From assembly GCA_947258435.1 (NCBI GenBank), contig CAMYID010000023.1:62001-126000 (forward strand): DNA of 64,000 nt, given 5' to 3'. A model generated the notes under the pieces. That model made no database searches. It was not told the DNA's origin and saw nothing but the letters and a program-made list of their open reading frames with translations. Source of the stretch: an uncultured Alphaproteobacteria bacterium (GTDB lineage Bacteria > Pseudomonadota > Alphaproteobacteria > UBA11222). The first letter of the stretch is position 1. Each line of letters begins with the position of its first letter. The position numbers and the translations under genes were made by a program. Below are positions 1 to 9,252 of the stretch, piece after piece.

Positions 1-2
1 TG

Positions 3-452
3 TTCTGGAGCTTTGACACACCGGTTGACCAATCTTATGTCACCGCAATGCAGACAGTCCTGAAAGAAACATTACAAAATGTCGATTTCCGGTCCGACAT
101 TCAGAATGTTCACACATTAAGAAGCAACGGCTATGACGCACAGATATCGCTTGTGCAGGGACCCGCTGATTCCCGGTTTGGTAGCCGTCCAGGCCTGTTT
201 ATATCCAAACCGGAAAGCGATGTAGCGCTAACCCTGCATATCGCGATTCTCTATCCTGACGGTCAAAGGCAGCAGCAATCGGTCACCGGAAAAGCCCGCG
301 AAAGTGCGTATGAGCCTACTTGTGGCAGCATTTCAAATGTTGTTGCCGATGCCGCACGCGAGGCCGTGCGCGATGTTGTGTTACAGGCGATTGATTCGAT
401 TGATGACCGCCTCGAAATCAAGCGGCTTCAAGCCAGTGCCCGTGGAGGTTAA
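3..452 (+). CDS. C-terminal part of an unknown protein (5' end outside window)
   Basis: The frame is open from the first bases of the window, so the gene starts upstream and only about 149 C-terminal residues are visible. An internal ATG at 48 is not needed as a start. The visible part has a beta-rich middle (residues such as GLFISKPESDVALTLHIAIL) and a helical, Asp/Arg-rich end with one Cys. No motif assigns a function. It converges on the tRNA-His gene on the other strand. It could be the tail of an envelope protein, but nothing seen proves this. Confidence 0.6.
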   Translation, partial: FWSFDTPVDQSYVTAMQTVLKETLQNVDFRSDIQNVHTLRSNGYDAQISLVQGPADSRFGSRPGLFISKPESDVALTLHIAILYPDGQRQQQSVTGKARESAYEPTCGSISNVVADAAREAVRDVVLQAIDSIDDRLEIKRLQASARGG

Positions 453-491
453 TTCGCCAACGGATTTCGCTTACCCCCTTCGAGACCGGGC

Positions 492-568
492 TGGTACCGC
501 CTCCCCGGCTCGAACGGGGGACCTCTAGATCCACAATCTAGCGCTCTAACCTACTGAGCTAAGGCGGC
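492..568 (-). tRNA. tRNA-His (anticodon GTG), alphaproteobacterial type without G-1
   Basis: The minus strand folds into a full cloverleaf: acceptor GCCGCCT paired with AGGCGGT, D stem GCTC/GAGC, anticodon stem CTAGA/TCTAG around a 7-nt loop with anticodon GTG, a 5-nt variable region, T stem CCCCG/CGGGG with loop TTCGAGC, discriminator A73 and an encoded CCA. The base before position 1 is T rather than the G-1 normal in tRNA-His, and the first pair is G1:U72. Loss of G-1 with A73 is a known alphaproteobacterial trait recognised by a divergent HisRS. No convincing promoter or terminator was seen. Confidence 0.95.
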
Positions 569-643
569 ATCGCGGGTATGGCGCGCAACCAGGGCGCGTC
601 ACAGCGAAACAGGCGCGCAACCTAACCCCGGAAGCAGGCAAAT

Positions 644-1432
644 TCAAGCGGGGGAATAATCTTTTGACATATCGGAGTCCAATCTCCTTTGTGCCGGTAT
701 ACCGGCAATCAAAACGGTGCTTGGCACACGCTCGGCAAACAGCTCCAACTCGTCCTGCCAGGGTTTTTCCGACAACAGTTCAAGCGGCAGAATAATCAGC
801 GCCGCACCAACCTCCCGCGCGGTTGTTTCAACAATCTCCGCCGTTGATCCCGTGAGACGAATCAACGGCCGCCCCAGTTCCTGCGCTATCTGCTGCCCAA
901 GCACCGCCAGAGGGGCGGCCTCATCAACAGCAGGCGGCAGAACCTGAAGCACCGGCGCATGCACGCTGTGCCCTCCCACAATTGCGGTCGTGTGCCAAGG
1001 TTTGTCAGCCCGCCGCAACATAATCAGATCGCCGGCCGAGGCTTCCTGCATCAGCGTGCGCAGCAACCGCCCGCGAACCGTGCGAAAACTGAAGCTCCGA
1101 TGCGCGCGGCGCGCCATTTGCTGCAAGGCTGCATGGCTGGCGAGCATATGCGTCCGCAGTTCGCGTTCGACACAGGGCAGATCAAAGCTCTGCCGCCGCC
1201 GGGTCTTGATCATGAATTCAGTTGAAAAAGGCAAGGCCGCAAGTTCAAACAATTCCGTATCCTCGACGAAGATACCGGCCAGTTCGATCTGGCCTGTTGC
1301 GGCAACATGTTCCGCAATAGACAATACCGTGCGGCTTTCCTCATGATGATCAAAACCGAGGATCAGACGGCGATAACCCGTCTGCCGCATCGCTGCAGCT
1401 ATCTGCGAGCCTTTATTATCCGCTGCGCTCAT
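644..1432 (-). CDS. UspA-like protein coupled to a Lon-related protease
   Basis: A 262-residue protein whose N-terminal part (RRLILGFDHHEESRTVLSIA, near residues 21-40) resembles the first beta-alpha unit of universal stress proteins. A later Gly/His segment (IVGGHSVHAPVLQVLP) lies where the family's nucleotide loop would be, but the classical G-2x-G-9x-G(S/T) motif is not clear. Its ATG overlaps the stop of the upstream Lon-like gene by four bases (ATGA), so the two are probably translationally coupled. A role in stress response or as partner of the protease is inferred from this coupling. Substrate or ligand is unknown. No strong terminator follows before the tRNA gene. Confidence 0.6.
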   Translation of the reverse strand: MSAADNKGSQIAAAMRQTGYRRLILGFDHHEESRTVLSIAEHVAATGQIELAGIFVEDTELFELAALPFSTEFMIKTRRRQSFDLPCVERELRTHMLASHAALQQMARRAHRSFSFRTVRGRLLRTLMQEASAGDLIMLRRADKPWHTTAIVGGHSVHAPVLQVLPPAVDEAAPLAVLGQQIAQELGRPLIRLTGSTAEIVETTAREVGAALIILPLELLSEKPWQDELELFAERVPSTVLIAGIPAQRRLDSDMSKDYSPA

Positions 1433-3951
1433 GATGTGGGCCTTCCATCAGACAGTTTTTCGCCTGATTGCGTATTTGACGTACCGGCGTGTTCCCCCTT
1501 CGCTTCAAGGCGCATCCGCGTCGCGATGAAACGCTCAAGTCGCTGCGCCACACGACCATTAATACTGTCATCGGGATAGTTACCCTCATCATCGGGTTCG
1601 CCCGCCGCTGTTCCGGTAAGGATTTCGATTCCCCGGTCGATTGTATCGATTGCATGGATATGAAATCTGCCGGCCTGAACAGCGTCCACCACATCCGGCC
1701 GCAGCATCAGATGTTTGACGTTGGCAGCCGGAACAAGCACGCCCTGCTCACCGGTAAGCCCGCGCTTGAGGCAGATATCGAAGAAACCTTCAATCTTCTC
1801 GTTCACGCCACCGATCGCCTGAACCGCGCCATGCTGATTGACAGAGCCCGTAACCGCAAATCCCTGGCTGATTGGCGCTTCCGCCAGCGCCGATAACAGA
1901 CAGTAAAGCTCGGCTGACGATGCGCTGTCGCCGTCCACCCCGCCATAGGATTGTTCGAACACAAGGCTGGCGGTGAGCGCTAATGGCCGTTCCCGACCGA
2001 ACCTTTCACGCAGAAAGCCGGACAGGATAAGCACACCTTTGGAATGGAGTGGCCCGCCAAGCTCAACTTCACGCTCGATATCGAGCACCCGCCCCACCCC
2101 CATACCGATACTTGCAGATATCCGCGATGGCCGCCCGAAACTGAAATCCCCGATCGACAGCACGCTAAGGCCGTTGATCTGCCCGACTTTTTCCCCCTCC
2201 GTATCGACCAGAATAATATCACGCAGGATCGCTTCCTGACTTTTTTCGCGGATCCGCCCTGCCCGCTGCTGACGCGCGGCCACCGCCTGCTCAACATGTT
2301 CGGCACCGATCAGATCAGCGCCGGCCTTACGCGCCCAATAATCGGATTCGCGCAGCAAGTCCGAAATCTTGCCGATCCGTATCGACAGCTTTTCCGCATC
2401 ATCGGCCTGCCGGGCTGCCTGTTCCATGACGGCGGCAACACCGGTCGGGTCAAAATGGCTGATTTCCTCCTGCCGACAGATAGCTGCGATCTGCTGCGCA
2501 AATGCCTTCTCCGACGCCGCATTCCAGTCAACGACATCTTCCATTTCCGCCGCCGCCTTGAAGAGCCCCTGAAAGTCCGGATCAAGGGAAGACAGCATAT
2601 AGTAGGTCATCGGTTCTCCGAACAGCACCACCTTTGTCTGAAGCGGAATGGGCTCGGGATCGAGCGAAATCGTGCTGGCAAGTGAATAGATATCCGATGC
2701 GGATTCGATCCGGACCTCCCGGTTCCACAGCGCCCGTTTCAGCGCATCCCAGGCAAATGGCTGCATCAGCAAGGCGCGCGAATCGAGTAACAGATAACCC
2801 CCGTTTGCCCGATGCAACGCACCGGGCTTGATCAGGGTAAAATCGGTGACAAGCGCACCCATTTGCGCAAGATGTTCAACTCGCCCAACCAGCTCAGCCA
2901 GCGATGGTTTCCCCGCATGCACAACCGGTGCGCCAACAGCATCCGAATTATCGACAATCAGATTGGTTTCATAACGCCGGAAGGAACTGCCAAGCATGGC
3001 CGGCATGGACCCCTCCTGCACCAGCCCGCCATCGCCGCTTTCATTCGAAACACCGGTGAACTCCGTCGATTCACGCAGCTCTGACTGCATGATAAACAGA
3101 TGCACATTGTCGATGACATCCGCCTGTACCGCATCAAGATGCGCCAGAACATCGGGCAGGTCGGCAAACGCGGCCCGTTCCTCATCGATACTTTCCTTCA
3201 CCGCATAATTCGCGAATTCCTGATTGAGTTTGCGCAGCGCGCGACGGCGTTCTTTTTCAAGCCGCGGCATATGCTCCATGATCTTCTGCAACTCCTGTTG
3301 CAGGGTCTGGATATCCTGCTCGATCTCCTTTCGCGTGATTTCGGGCAAAGCCTCGAACGTATCGGGCTTCAGGACCTCACCGTCGCGAACAGGCGCCAAT
3401 GCAATACCGGCCGGGGTACGAACAAGGCGGATATCCCGCGCTTCCGCCCGTTTGCGCAAATCTTCAAATGCCAGCTCTTGCTGACTGCCGACTTCCTCGT
3501 TGATGGAGCCGCGGCGCGCACGATATTCCTCACTGTCGAAAATCGCGGGAATTGCCGTCCGCAACTCATCGATCATGGTGGCCATGGCATCGCGGAACTG
3601 CGCGCCCCGGCCAGTGGGCAATTTGATTGCCTTGGGCTTGTGCGGCTGCTCGAAATTATTGACGTAAACCCAGTCGGCCGGCGCCTCTTCCTTACCCGCC
3701 CTTTCAGACAGAAAATGCTGTACAAGGTTATGCTTGCCCGCCGCAGTCTGCCCCAGCACGAACAGATTATAGCCCTCACGCCCCATATCCGCGCCAAACT
3801 CGATTGCCGCGATTGCCCGCTCCTGCCCCAGCACATGTTCAGGATCGGGCAATTCTGCCGTTGAGGTAAATTGAAAAACGGTTGGATCGCATCGTCTGCG
3901 CAATGCATCAGCCGGCAATCGCCCCACCAAATGCGTTCCCGTTTTATCCAT
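1429..3951 (-). CDS. Lon-related ATP-dependent protease (YcbZ/LonB-like)
   Basis: An 840-residue protein with an N-terminal AAA-like region and a C-terminal Lon protease domain. The start of the mature family pattern (LPADALRRRCDPTVFQF) lies close to the ATG at 3951, so this start is preferred; an in-frame ATG at 4014 would add 21 residues. The P-loop reads GQTAAGKH, with His where Ser/Thr is usual, and the Walker B-like strand reads GGYLLLDS, as in the degenerate ATPases of this subfamily. The protease domain has the Ser of GDSASSAE (about residue 675) and the Lys of GGVNEKIEGF (about residue 718), the Ser-Lys dyad. It should degrade or remodel cytosolic proteins. It is divergent from the hydrolase gene at 4071 and coupled to the UspA-like gene. 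Confidence 0.85.
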   Translation of the reverse strand: MDKTGTHLVGRLPADALRRRCDPTVFQFTSTAELPDPEHVLGQERAIAAIEFGADMGREGYNLFVLGQTAAGKHNLVQHFLSERAGKEEAPADWVYVNNFEQPHKPKAIKLPTGRGAQFRDAMATMIDELRTAIPAIFDSEEYRARRGSINEEVGSQQELAFEDLRKRAEARDIRLVRTPAGIALAPVRDGEVLKPDTFEALPEITRKEIEQDIQTLQQELQKIMEHMPRLEKERRRALRKLNQEFANYAVKESIDEERAAFADLPDVLAHLDAVQADVIDNVHLFIMQSELRESTEFTGVSNESGDGGLVQEGSMPAMLGSSFRRYETNLIVDNSDAVGAPVVHAGKPSLAELVGRVEHLAQMGALVTDFTLIKPGALHRANGGYLLLDSRALLMQPFAWDALKRALWNREVRIESASDIYSLASTISLDPEPIPLQTKVVLFGEPMTYYMLSSLDPDFQGLFKAAAEMEDVVDWNAASEKAFAQQIAAICRQEEISHFDPTGVAAVMEQAARQADDAEKLSIRIGKISDLLRESDYWARKAGADLIGAEHVEQAVAARQQRAGRIREKSQEAILRDIILVDTEGEKVGQINGLSVLSIGDFSFGRPSRISASIGMGVGRVLDIEREVELGGPLHSKGVLILSGFLRERFGRERPLALTASLVFEQSYGGVDGDSASSAELYCLLSALAEAPISQGFAVTGSVNQHGAVQAIGGVNEKIEGFFDICLKRGLTGEQGVLVPAANVKHLMLRPDVVDAVQAGRFHIHAIDTIDRGIEILTGTAAGEPDDEGNYPDDSINGRVAQRLERFIATRMRLEAKGEHAGTSNTQSGEKLSDGRPTS

Positions 3952-4070
3952 CGCCAAAGCCTGCCTGTTCTTGGGATTTGCCTCAGTATCTTTCCTAAAG
4001 CTTGGCACTTTCATGATATGTGTCAATATGGGCACCGAATTCTGCTGCAATGAACTTTGCGTCCCTGCCG

Positions 4071-4955
4071 ATGACTAATCCCATTACTTATGAAAAAGTC
4101 AGAGCCAATGGGCTGACATTCGACGTCGCCATGTGTGGCCAGGGGGAGCGGCTTGCACTTTGCCTGCATGGCTTCCCCGAAAGTGCCTTTTCCTGGCGCT
4201 GTCAAATGCCGCCGCTGGCAGAGTTGGGCTATCGTGTCTGGGCGCCCAATCTGCGCGGTTATGGCAACAGCGACCGCCCGCGCGGCGTCAGAAACTATCG
4301 CATGCAACATCTGCGCGACGATGTGGCCGGGCTGATCGATGCGGCTGAAGCCAGTGACGTCACACTGATCGCCCATGATTGGGGCGGTGCCATCGCATGG
4401 GATTTTGCCTTACGGAAGGCCCGTCCGCTTTCCGCCCTGGCAATTCTCAATATGCCGCATCCCGCACTATTTGCGCGCGCAGTCAAGCGTTGGCCGCAAC
4501 TCCGCCGCTCCTGGTACATCCTTTTCTTTCAGCTACCCTGGCTGCCTGAATGGTTGCTGGGCCGCAATAATGGCGAATGGATTGCCCGCGCCTTTCGCGA
4601 TATGGCGATCGACAAGACCCGCTTCCCTGACGAAGTGCTGACGGAATACCGGCGGAATGCCCTGCTGCCGGGGGCCCTGACTGCAATGCTGAATTATTAC
4701 CGTGCCGCCCTGCGTTATGCGGACCTACTTGAGCCTATGCCGCGTCTCGATATCCCCACATTGATGATCTGGGGCGAGGAAGACAGCGCGCTTGGAAAGG
4801 AGTTGACGCTGGGCACAGATGAGCTGGTCGAGGATTTGACCTTACGCTATCTGCCCCGCATTTCCCACTGGGTGCAGCAGGAAGCGCCCGATCAGGTCAA
4901 TGCGATACTGACAGCCTGGCTGCGCGGCGAAACGCCGCCGTTCCATGACGTTTGA
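4071..4955 (+). CDS. alpha/beta hydrolase, epoxide hydrolase-like
   Basis: A 294-residue alpha/beta-hydrolase. The oxyanion motif HGFPE is at residues 33-37, the nucleophile elbow HDWGG puts Asp at about residue 103, an acidic cluster follows the strand TLMIWGEED, and the catalytic His lies in ISHWVQQEAP. An Asp nucleophile with HGFPE fits epoxide hydrolases or haloalkane dehalogenases rather than serine esterases. Starts at GTG 4020, ATG 4050 and ATG 4071 are possible; none has a strong ribosome binding site. I chose 4071 because it gives the usual short N-terminus. The substrate cannot be read from the sequence. Confidence 0.8.
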   Translation: MTNPITYEKVRANGLTFDVAMCGQGERLALCLHGFPESAFSWRCQMPPLAELGYRVWAPNLRGYGNSDRPRGVRNYRMQHLRDDVAGLIDAAEASDVTLIAHDWGGAIAWDFALRKARPLSALAILNMPHPALFARAVKRWPQLRRSWYILFFQLPWLPEWLLGRNNGEWIARAFRDMAIDKTRFPDEVLTEYRRNALLPGALTAMLNYYRAALRYADLLEPMPRLDIPTLMIWGEEDSALGKELTLGTDELVEDLTLRYLPRISHWVQQEAPDQVNAILTAWLRGETPPFHDV

Positions 4956-5036
4956 TCCGCCCTTTTTCACAGTTGACAATAACCCTGCCGGGCGCAACAG
5001 TCGCGCCCCTGTCCCCTCAAGCAGTGACGAGCCCCC

Positions 5037-5291
5037 ATGTCAAAAGGCATCAATACAGAATCTGACATTTCCGCCGAGCTACAACTCGGCCCGACTGAGC
5101 ATGGCATGGTGCGGATCTTCATCTCTGCCGGCGAGCTTGAAATTCCGATGGATTTCACGCCCGACGAAGCCCGCGAAATTGCCGAAGAACTGCGCGCATC
5201 CGCTGAACAGGCCGAAGCAATGAACGCTCAGAAGGGCCCGCGCAAAAAGAAAAAATCCGCCAGTTCAAAAGGCAGCGGAAATCCGCGCTGA
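5037..5291 (+). CDS. small conserved alphaproteobacterial protein (DUF6324-like)
   Basis: An 84-residue protein with an ordered core (LGPTEHGMVRIFISAGELEI followed by PMDFTPDEAREIAEEL) and a Lys/Ser/Gly-rich tail including RKKKK. The core resembles what I recall as DUF6324, a short family of unknown function common in alphaproteobacteria; this needs a profile search. There is no signal peptide or membrane segment, so it is probably cytosolic. A TTGACA hexamer lies at 4973-4978, but no good -10 follows at the right distance. The gene ends at the edge of a terminator hairpin that serves the opposite strand. Confidence 0.7.
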   Translation: MSKGINTESDISAELQLGPTEHGMVRIFISAGELEIPMDFTPDEAREIAEELRASAEQAEAMNAQKGPRKKKKSASSKGSGNPR

Positions 5292-5320
5292 AAAAAGCCG
5301 GGGCGGTTTCCCGCCCCGGC
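5291..5320 (-). terminator. Rho-independent terminator of the luciferase-like monooxygenase gene
   Basis: A 10-bp GC-rich stem (GCCGGGGCGG / CCGCCCCGGC) with a TTTC loop is flanked on the low-coordinate side by six A, which read as a U-run on the minus strand. It lies 28 bp past the stop of the leftward gene at 5349. On the plus strand no T-run follows, so it terminates mainly leftward transcription. Confidence 0.85.
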
Positions 5321-5348
5321 GCATCGGAACTAGTGTATGCGTTTACGC

Positions 5349-6437
5349 CTATTCGGCAGCACGGGCTGCCTCCTGCTCGCGTAGCACCGGAATGACTTTT
5401 GTTCCAAAGGTCTGCATATTCCGCTTCGCCGCCTCGAATGGCATGCCCGCATAGCGGAAACAGCATGTCAGATCGAAATCGCCAATCACCGATTTACGAT
5501 GGGCGATCTTTTCAAGACACATTTCAGGGGTGCCCCAGATCTGCACATCGAGATAGGCGTTCGCCTGATCCTCAAGCCCGACCGATTTCAGAATATCAAC
5601 CGACTGGCCATAGGATTCATAACCTTTCGCGTCCTTGAAATGATCCCCGGCAAGCTCGTAATGCCCCATCACGCTGCTCAGATAGCCGGTGATGTGAATT
5701 CTGGCGAGTTCTTCCGCGCGGTCCTTATCCTCATCGCAATAGACGAAATCGCAGGTAATGGGCGGCGGCGGCGGGCCGGCATGATGTTTTGCATATTCTT
5801 CCTTATACGCATCGACCATACCTTTATTTTCTTCCCAGTGGTTCTGGCTGAACATCACCTGCTGCGCCCCAAGCCGAGCAGCTGAAAGCACGGAATCGGG
5901 CGACATCGAAACGCAATAGGTCCGTCCCTTGAAGCTGCGCGTGGGGCGTGGGCGGATCGGGGTGCGCGGCTGTTTGTAGAATGGTCCGTCACCTTCGATA
6001 TAACCGGTTTCAAGCGCTTCCACGATCATCGCCGCGGCCTCGTCGAAACGTTCGCGCGATTCATTCATATCGATGCCGAAAGGTGCATATTCGCGCCGGG
6101 CCAGGCCGCGCCCCATGCCCAATACCGCACGACCGCCGGAAAGCTCGTCAAGCAATGCGATCTTTTCCGCAACCCGCAGCGGATCGTTCCACGGCACGAT
6201 CACAGCGCCCGTTGCAAGCCCGATCCGCTTTGTCCGCGCCGCCATATTCGCCAGAAATACGGTGTTGTCAGGGCAGAATGAATAATCGAAAAAATGGTGC
6301 TCAACCGGCCACAGCTTGTCAAAGCCCAGCTCTTCGGCCAAAAGCGCCAGTTCGATTTCTTCCTCATACACCTGATGATCGGTTACGCTGTCATCATAAC
6401 CATAGCTTTGAAAAACCATCTGGACGCCAAAATCCAT
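5349..6437 (-). CDS. LLM-class (luciferase-like) flavin-dependent oxidoreductase
   Basis: A 362-residue TIM-barrel monooxygenase of the bacterial luciferase family. Family hallmarks are the N-terminal strand MDFGVQMVFQ, the segment LWPVEHHFFDY, the strand KRIGLATGAVIVPWNDPLRVAEK and GRAVLGMGRG. It probably uses reduced FMN supplied by a separate reductase to oxidise an unknown substrate. A 'PPPPP' run lies in a mid-chain loop. The start at 6437 has a good ribosome binding site (AGGGA/AGGG upstream); a longer reading frame to 6509 is not supported. It faces a clear terminator, and about 390 bp upstream the deacylase gene runs the other way. Confidence 0.87.
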   Translation of the reverse strand: MDFGVQMVFQSYGYDDSVTDHQVYEEEIELALLAEELGFDKLWPVEHHFFDYSFCPDNTVFLANMAARTKRIGLATGAVIVPWNDPLRVAEKIALLDELSGGRAVLGMGRGLARREYAPFGIDMNESRERFDEAAAMIVEALETGYIEGDGPFYKQPRTPIRPRPTRSFKGRTYCVSMSPDSVLSAARLGAQQVMFSQNHWEENKGMVDAYKEEYAKHHAGPPPPPITCDFVYCDEDKDRAEELARIHITGYLSSVMGHYELAGDHFKDAKGYESYGQSVDILKSVGLEDQANAYLDVQIWGTPEMCLEKIAHRKSVIGDFDLTCCFRYAGMPFEAAKRNMQTFGTKVIPVLREQEAARAAE

Positions 6438-6827
6438 TGCCCTGCTTCCCTGTTTTTTGAGTATCGAGAACCGCTTGAAGGCGCGGCTTACCCCAGTTTT
6501 GTTATTCACCCAGCCTAGAAACCGCCGGACGACTTGTCAATTGAACCCGCCGGCAAGAGCATTTGCCAAAAGCGGCAAACTATGCCTAGAATTTTTGCTG
6601 TTGAAGAATAATAGCAAGGCGCAGTTTTGTATGAGTTGCGCCGTTCCCGACCGAGCCCAGTAGCAATGTTAGTCGCGTGAGAATCGTATGGTTCGATCGA
6701 ACGGATGAAATTGCGCCGTAAACCAAACGGTGGGGCAGCTTTCCCGAATTCGTGCGATCTCTGCAGTCTGGCCTGACCGGAGTGCGCGATACGCCGAGCG
6801 GCATCGCCCCGAGGAGGAGGGAACGTC

Positions 6828-8561
6828 ATGACACAAGCCGATATCCATATAAAAGGCGGCACCATCATCGATGGCATGCGCACACCACGCTATCGCGCAG
6901 ATGTCTGGATCAAGGATGGAAAAATCCTGCAGATCGGGGGAGCGTCCCCGGGCCCGGCCAGACAAACAATCGACGCAGATGGACTGATCGTTGCACCGGG
7001 CTTTGTCGATCTGCACACCCATTATGACGCGCAAATCCGTTGGGACCCCTATTGTTCCATATCCGGCTGGCATGGGGTCACCTCTGTTGTGCTGGGCAAT
7101 TGCGGCTTTGGTTTTGCCCCGGTAAAGCAGGCTGAGCGCGACCGTTCCATGCTGATGATGACCCGTACCGAAGCCATTCCGTTCGATTCCATGAAACAGG
7201 GAATGGACTGGGACTGGGAGACGATCCCGGAATATCTCGATTCACTGGATCGCACACCAAAGGGCGTGAACTGCATCCAGTACATGCCGACTTCCTCGCT
7301 CATGGTCTATGTCATGGGGCTGGAGGCCGCGAAGACACGGCCAGCCACAGACGCCGAAAAGGCGGAGATGAAGCGTCTGCTGCATGAGGGTATGGATGCA
7401 GGGCTTTGCGGATTCTCACTGCAACGGCTCGGCGAAGACTCCGTGCAGGCTGATTATGACGGCAGCCCGATGGTCACCGACACAATGTGCGATGCCGACA
7501 TTCTCAATCTGGCCGAAGTGCTGCGCGAACGTGATGAAGGCTTCATTCAGATCACCCAATCGACAGGCAATATCAAGGCAGACCTCGCCTTTCTTGAAAA
7601 GCTTGCCGAAACCGCAATGCGACCGGTGCTGCATAATGTCATCGTACCCTCGCGCAAGGACCCGAAGGTTCACAGGCGCAGTCTTGAATGGTTGGCGAGG
7701 GCACGGGAAAAAGGTCTGCCAATCTATGGTCAGACCGGCACCGTGCGTTCGGGCTTTGCCTATACGCTCGAAAACTGGAACCTTTATGATGCAAGCCCTG
7801 CATGGCGCTCAATCACAACAGGCACGTTTGAGGAAAAGCTCGCCAAGATGCAGGACCCGGCGAACCGCGAGAATCTGAAGGGCGAATATGACAGCGCCAA
7901 CCGTAAGCTCGAAATCATTCAGGCCGGGGTTGGCGGTCCCGTCCGCACACTCATCGTACAGGATGTGAACGGTGTCAGGGAACTTGAGAAATATCTCGGC
8001 CGGTCGCTTGGCGACATTGCAGAAGATGAAGGCAAGCACCCGATCGATGTGATGCTGGATATGTCGATCACCGCGGATCTGAAGGTTGAATTCCTCGGAC
8101 CTAATCGCGGCTTTAACGCCGATTTCATGGCCGAGATGATCAATGATTCCGAGTACACCTTCCCCGGTGTCTCTGACGGTGGGGCGCACACAAAATTCTT
8201 CACCGGCGGGGCGTTCACGACCGACTTTTTGAGTTGGCTTGTCCGCGATGAATCCAAGATCACGCTGGAGGAAGCCCATTACCGGCTGTCAGCCTTGCCC
8301 GCAAAGGCCGCAGGCTTTGTCGATCGCGGCGAGCTGAAACCGGGACTTGCCGCCGATATCGTCGTTTACGGGATGGAGGAGTTGGCAATCGAACCGGAAT
8401 GGATCGGCGAAGTTGTGCATGATTTCCCGGGCAATGAATGGCGGCGGGTGCAGCGCGCCAGGGGTTATCACGCAATCATCGTCAATGGTGAAATGACCTT
8501 TGCCGATGGCGAATGCACAAACGCAACGCCGGGGCGCCTGTTGCGTGGCGGGCATGGCTGA
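6828..8561 (+). CDS. N-acyl-D-amino-acid deacylase family amidohydrolase
   Basis: A 577-residue amidohydrolase. It has an N-terminal beta-sandwich start (DIHIKGGTIIDG), the metal motif DLHTH with the two His at about 63 and 65, a Cys in GNCGFG at about 92 (a zinc ligand in D-aminoacylases), and a late metal-Asp motif VSDGGAHTKF. Family members hydrolyse N-acyl-D-amino acids or related N-substituted amides using zinc in the cytosol. The ATG follows a strong GGAGGG ribosome binding site. The gene is divergent from the luciferase-like gene and convergent with the GNAT gene, with a 13-bp hairpin between. The exact substrate is unknown. Confidence 0.87.
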   Translation: MTQADIHIKGGTIIDGMRTPRYRADVWIKDGKILQIGGASPGPARQTIDADGLIVAPGFVDLHTHYDAQIRWDPYCSISGWHGVTSVVLGNCGFGFAPVKQAERDRSMLMMTRTEAIPFDSMKQGMDWDWETIPEYLDSLDRTPKGVNCIQYMPTSSLMVYVMGLEAAKTRPATDAEKAEMKRLLHEGMDAGLCGFSLQRLGEDSVQADYDGSPMVTDTMCDADILNLAEVLRERDEGFIQITQSTGNIKADLAFLEKLAETAMRPVLHNVIVPSRKDPKVHRRSLEWLARAREKGLPIYGQTGTVRSGFAYTLENWNLYDASPAWRSITTGTFEEKLAKMQDPANRENLKGEYDSANRKLEIIQAGVGGPVRTLIVQDVNGVRELEKYLGRSLGDIAEDEGKHPIDVMLDMSITADLKVEFLGPNRGFNADFMAEMINDSEYTFPGVSDGGAHTKFFTGGAFTTDFLSWLVRDESKITLEEAHYRLSALPAKAAGFVDRGELKPGLAADIVVYGMEELAIEPEWIGEVVHDFPGNEWRRVQRARGYHAIIVNGEMTFADGECTNATPGRLLRGGHG

Positions 8562-8603
8562 CTGTCAGCCCCTCCCGCGCTTCAGCCGGGCTGCGGCTGC
8601 AAC

Positions 8604-8636
8604 GGATGGCAAGCGCGGAAATGGCGCTTGCCATCC
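8604..8636. terminator. Hairpin between convergent genes
   Basis: A perfect 13-bp inverted repeat (GGATGGCAAGCGC / GCGCTTGCCATCC) with a 7-nt loop lies between the stops of the deacylase and GNAT genes. Only a short ATTTG follows on the plus strand, so it lacks a classical U-tract. It is best read as a bidirectional transcription barrier or RNA 3'-end stabiliser. Confidence 0.55.
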
Positions 8637-8703
8637 ATTTGTCAGAGGTATCAAACTTTTATCAGAGATATCAAAGACGGTGCGTCAGAAATACGGCCCC
8701 TGT

Positions 8704-9231
8704 TCAGGGCAACCACAATGCCTGGTCACGCCAGGGCGCCGGCACTTGCAAGCGTCCTGAAATGGCGCTCGCCCCCACGCCCACCGCACGTGATTGCCAT
8801 GCATCGTGCCAATCCTGCGGCAGCCGATAAGGCGGCAAGATAGCCGCATCGGGTGCAAAGCCGAACCGGCCGTAATAATCGGGATCGCCCAGCACCAGCA
8901 CACGGCTTGTTCTGCAGCTTTCAAGGCGCTCAAGCCCCGCCGCAATCAGCAAGGTACCGATACCGCTTCGCTGCCGGTCAGGCGCAATGGCAAGCGGACC
9001 CAAAAGTGCTGCTTCTGCACCCTGCCCTTCGACGCCACAACGGGTAAAAAGGATATGCCCGACCAGCGCGGAGCCCGAAACCGCCACAAGCGACAGGACC
9101 GCACCTTCAGCTTCAGCCAACAGCGCACGGACAAGCGGCAGCAAATCCTCATCGGGGAAGGCTGCGGGATAAAGCGCCTCAAGCGCGACCAAATCGTTCG
9201 CATCGCCTGGGCGGATTTCAGGTTCGGTCAT
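8704..9231 (-). CDS. GNAT family N-acetyltransferase
   Basis: A 175-residue GNAT protein. The acetyl-CoA pyrophosphate loop is RQRSGIGTLLI at about residues 86-97, preceded by the strand AALLGPLAIAPD and followed by LVLGDPDYYGRFGF, typical of the YhbS-like subgroup. It transfers an acetyl group from acetyl-CoA to an unknown amine. It is the last gene of the leftward PrpD/MaoC/acyl-CoA dehydrogenase/CoA-transferase operon, 21 bp after the CoA-transferase. A link to that pathway is possible only by position. Confidence 0.82.
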   Translation of the reverse strand: MTEPEIRPGDANDLVALEALYPAAFPDEDLLPLVRALLAEAEGAVLSLVAVSGSALVGHILFTRCGVEGQGAEAALLGPLAIAPDRQRSGIGTLLIAAGLERLESCRTSRVLVLGDPDYYGRFGFAPDAAILPPYRLPQDWHDAWQSRAVGVGASAISGRLQVPAPWRDQALWLP

Positions 9232-9252
9232 TCGGATCTCAGGACTGTCTGT

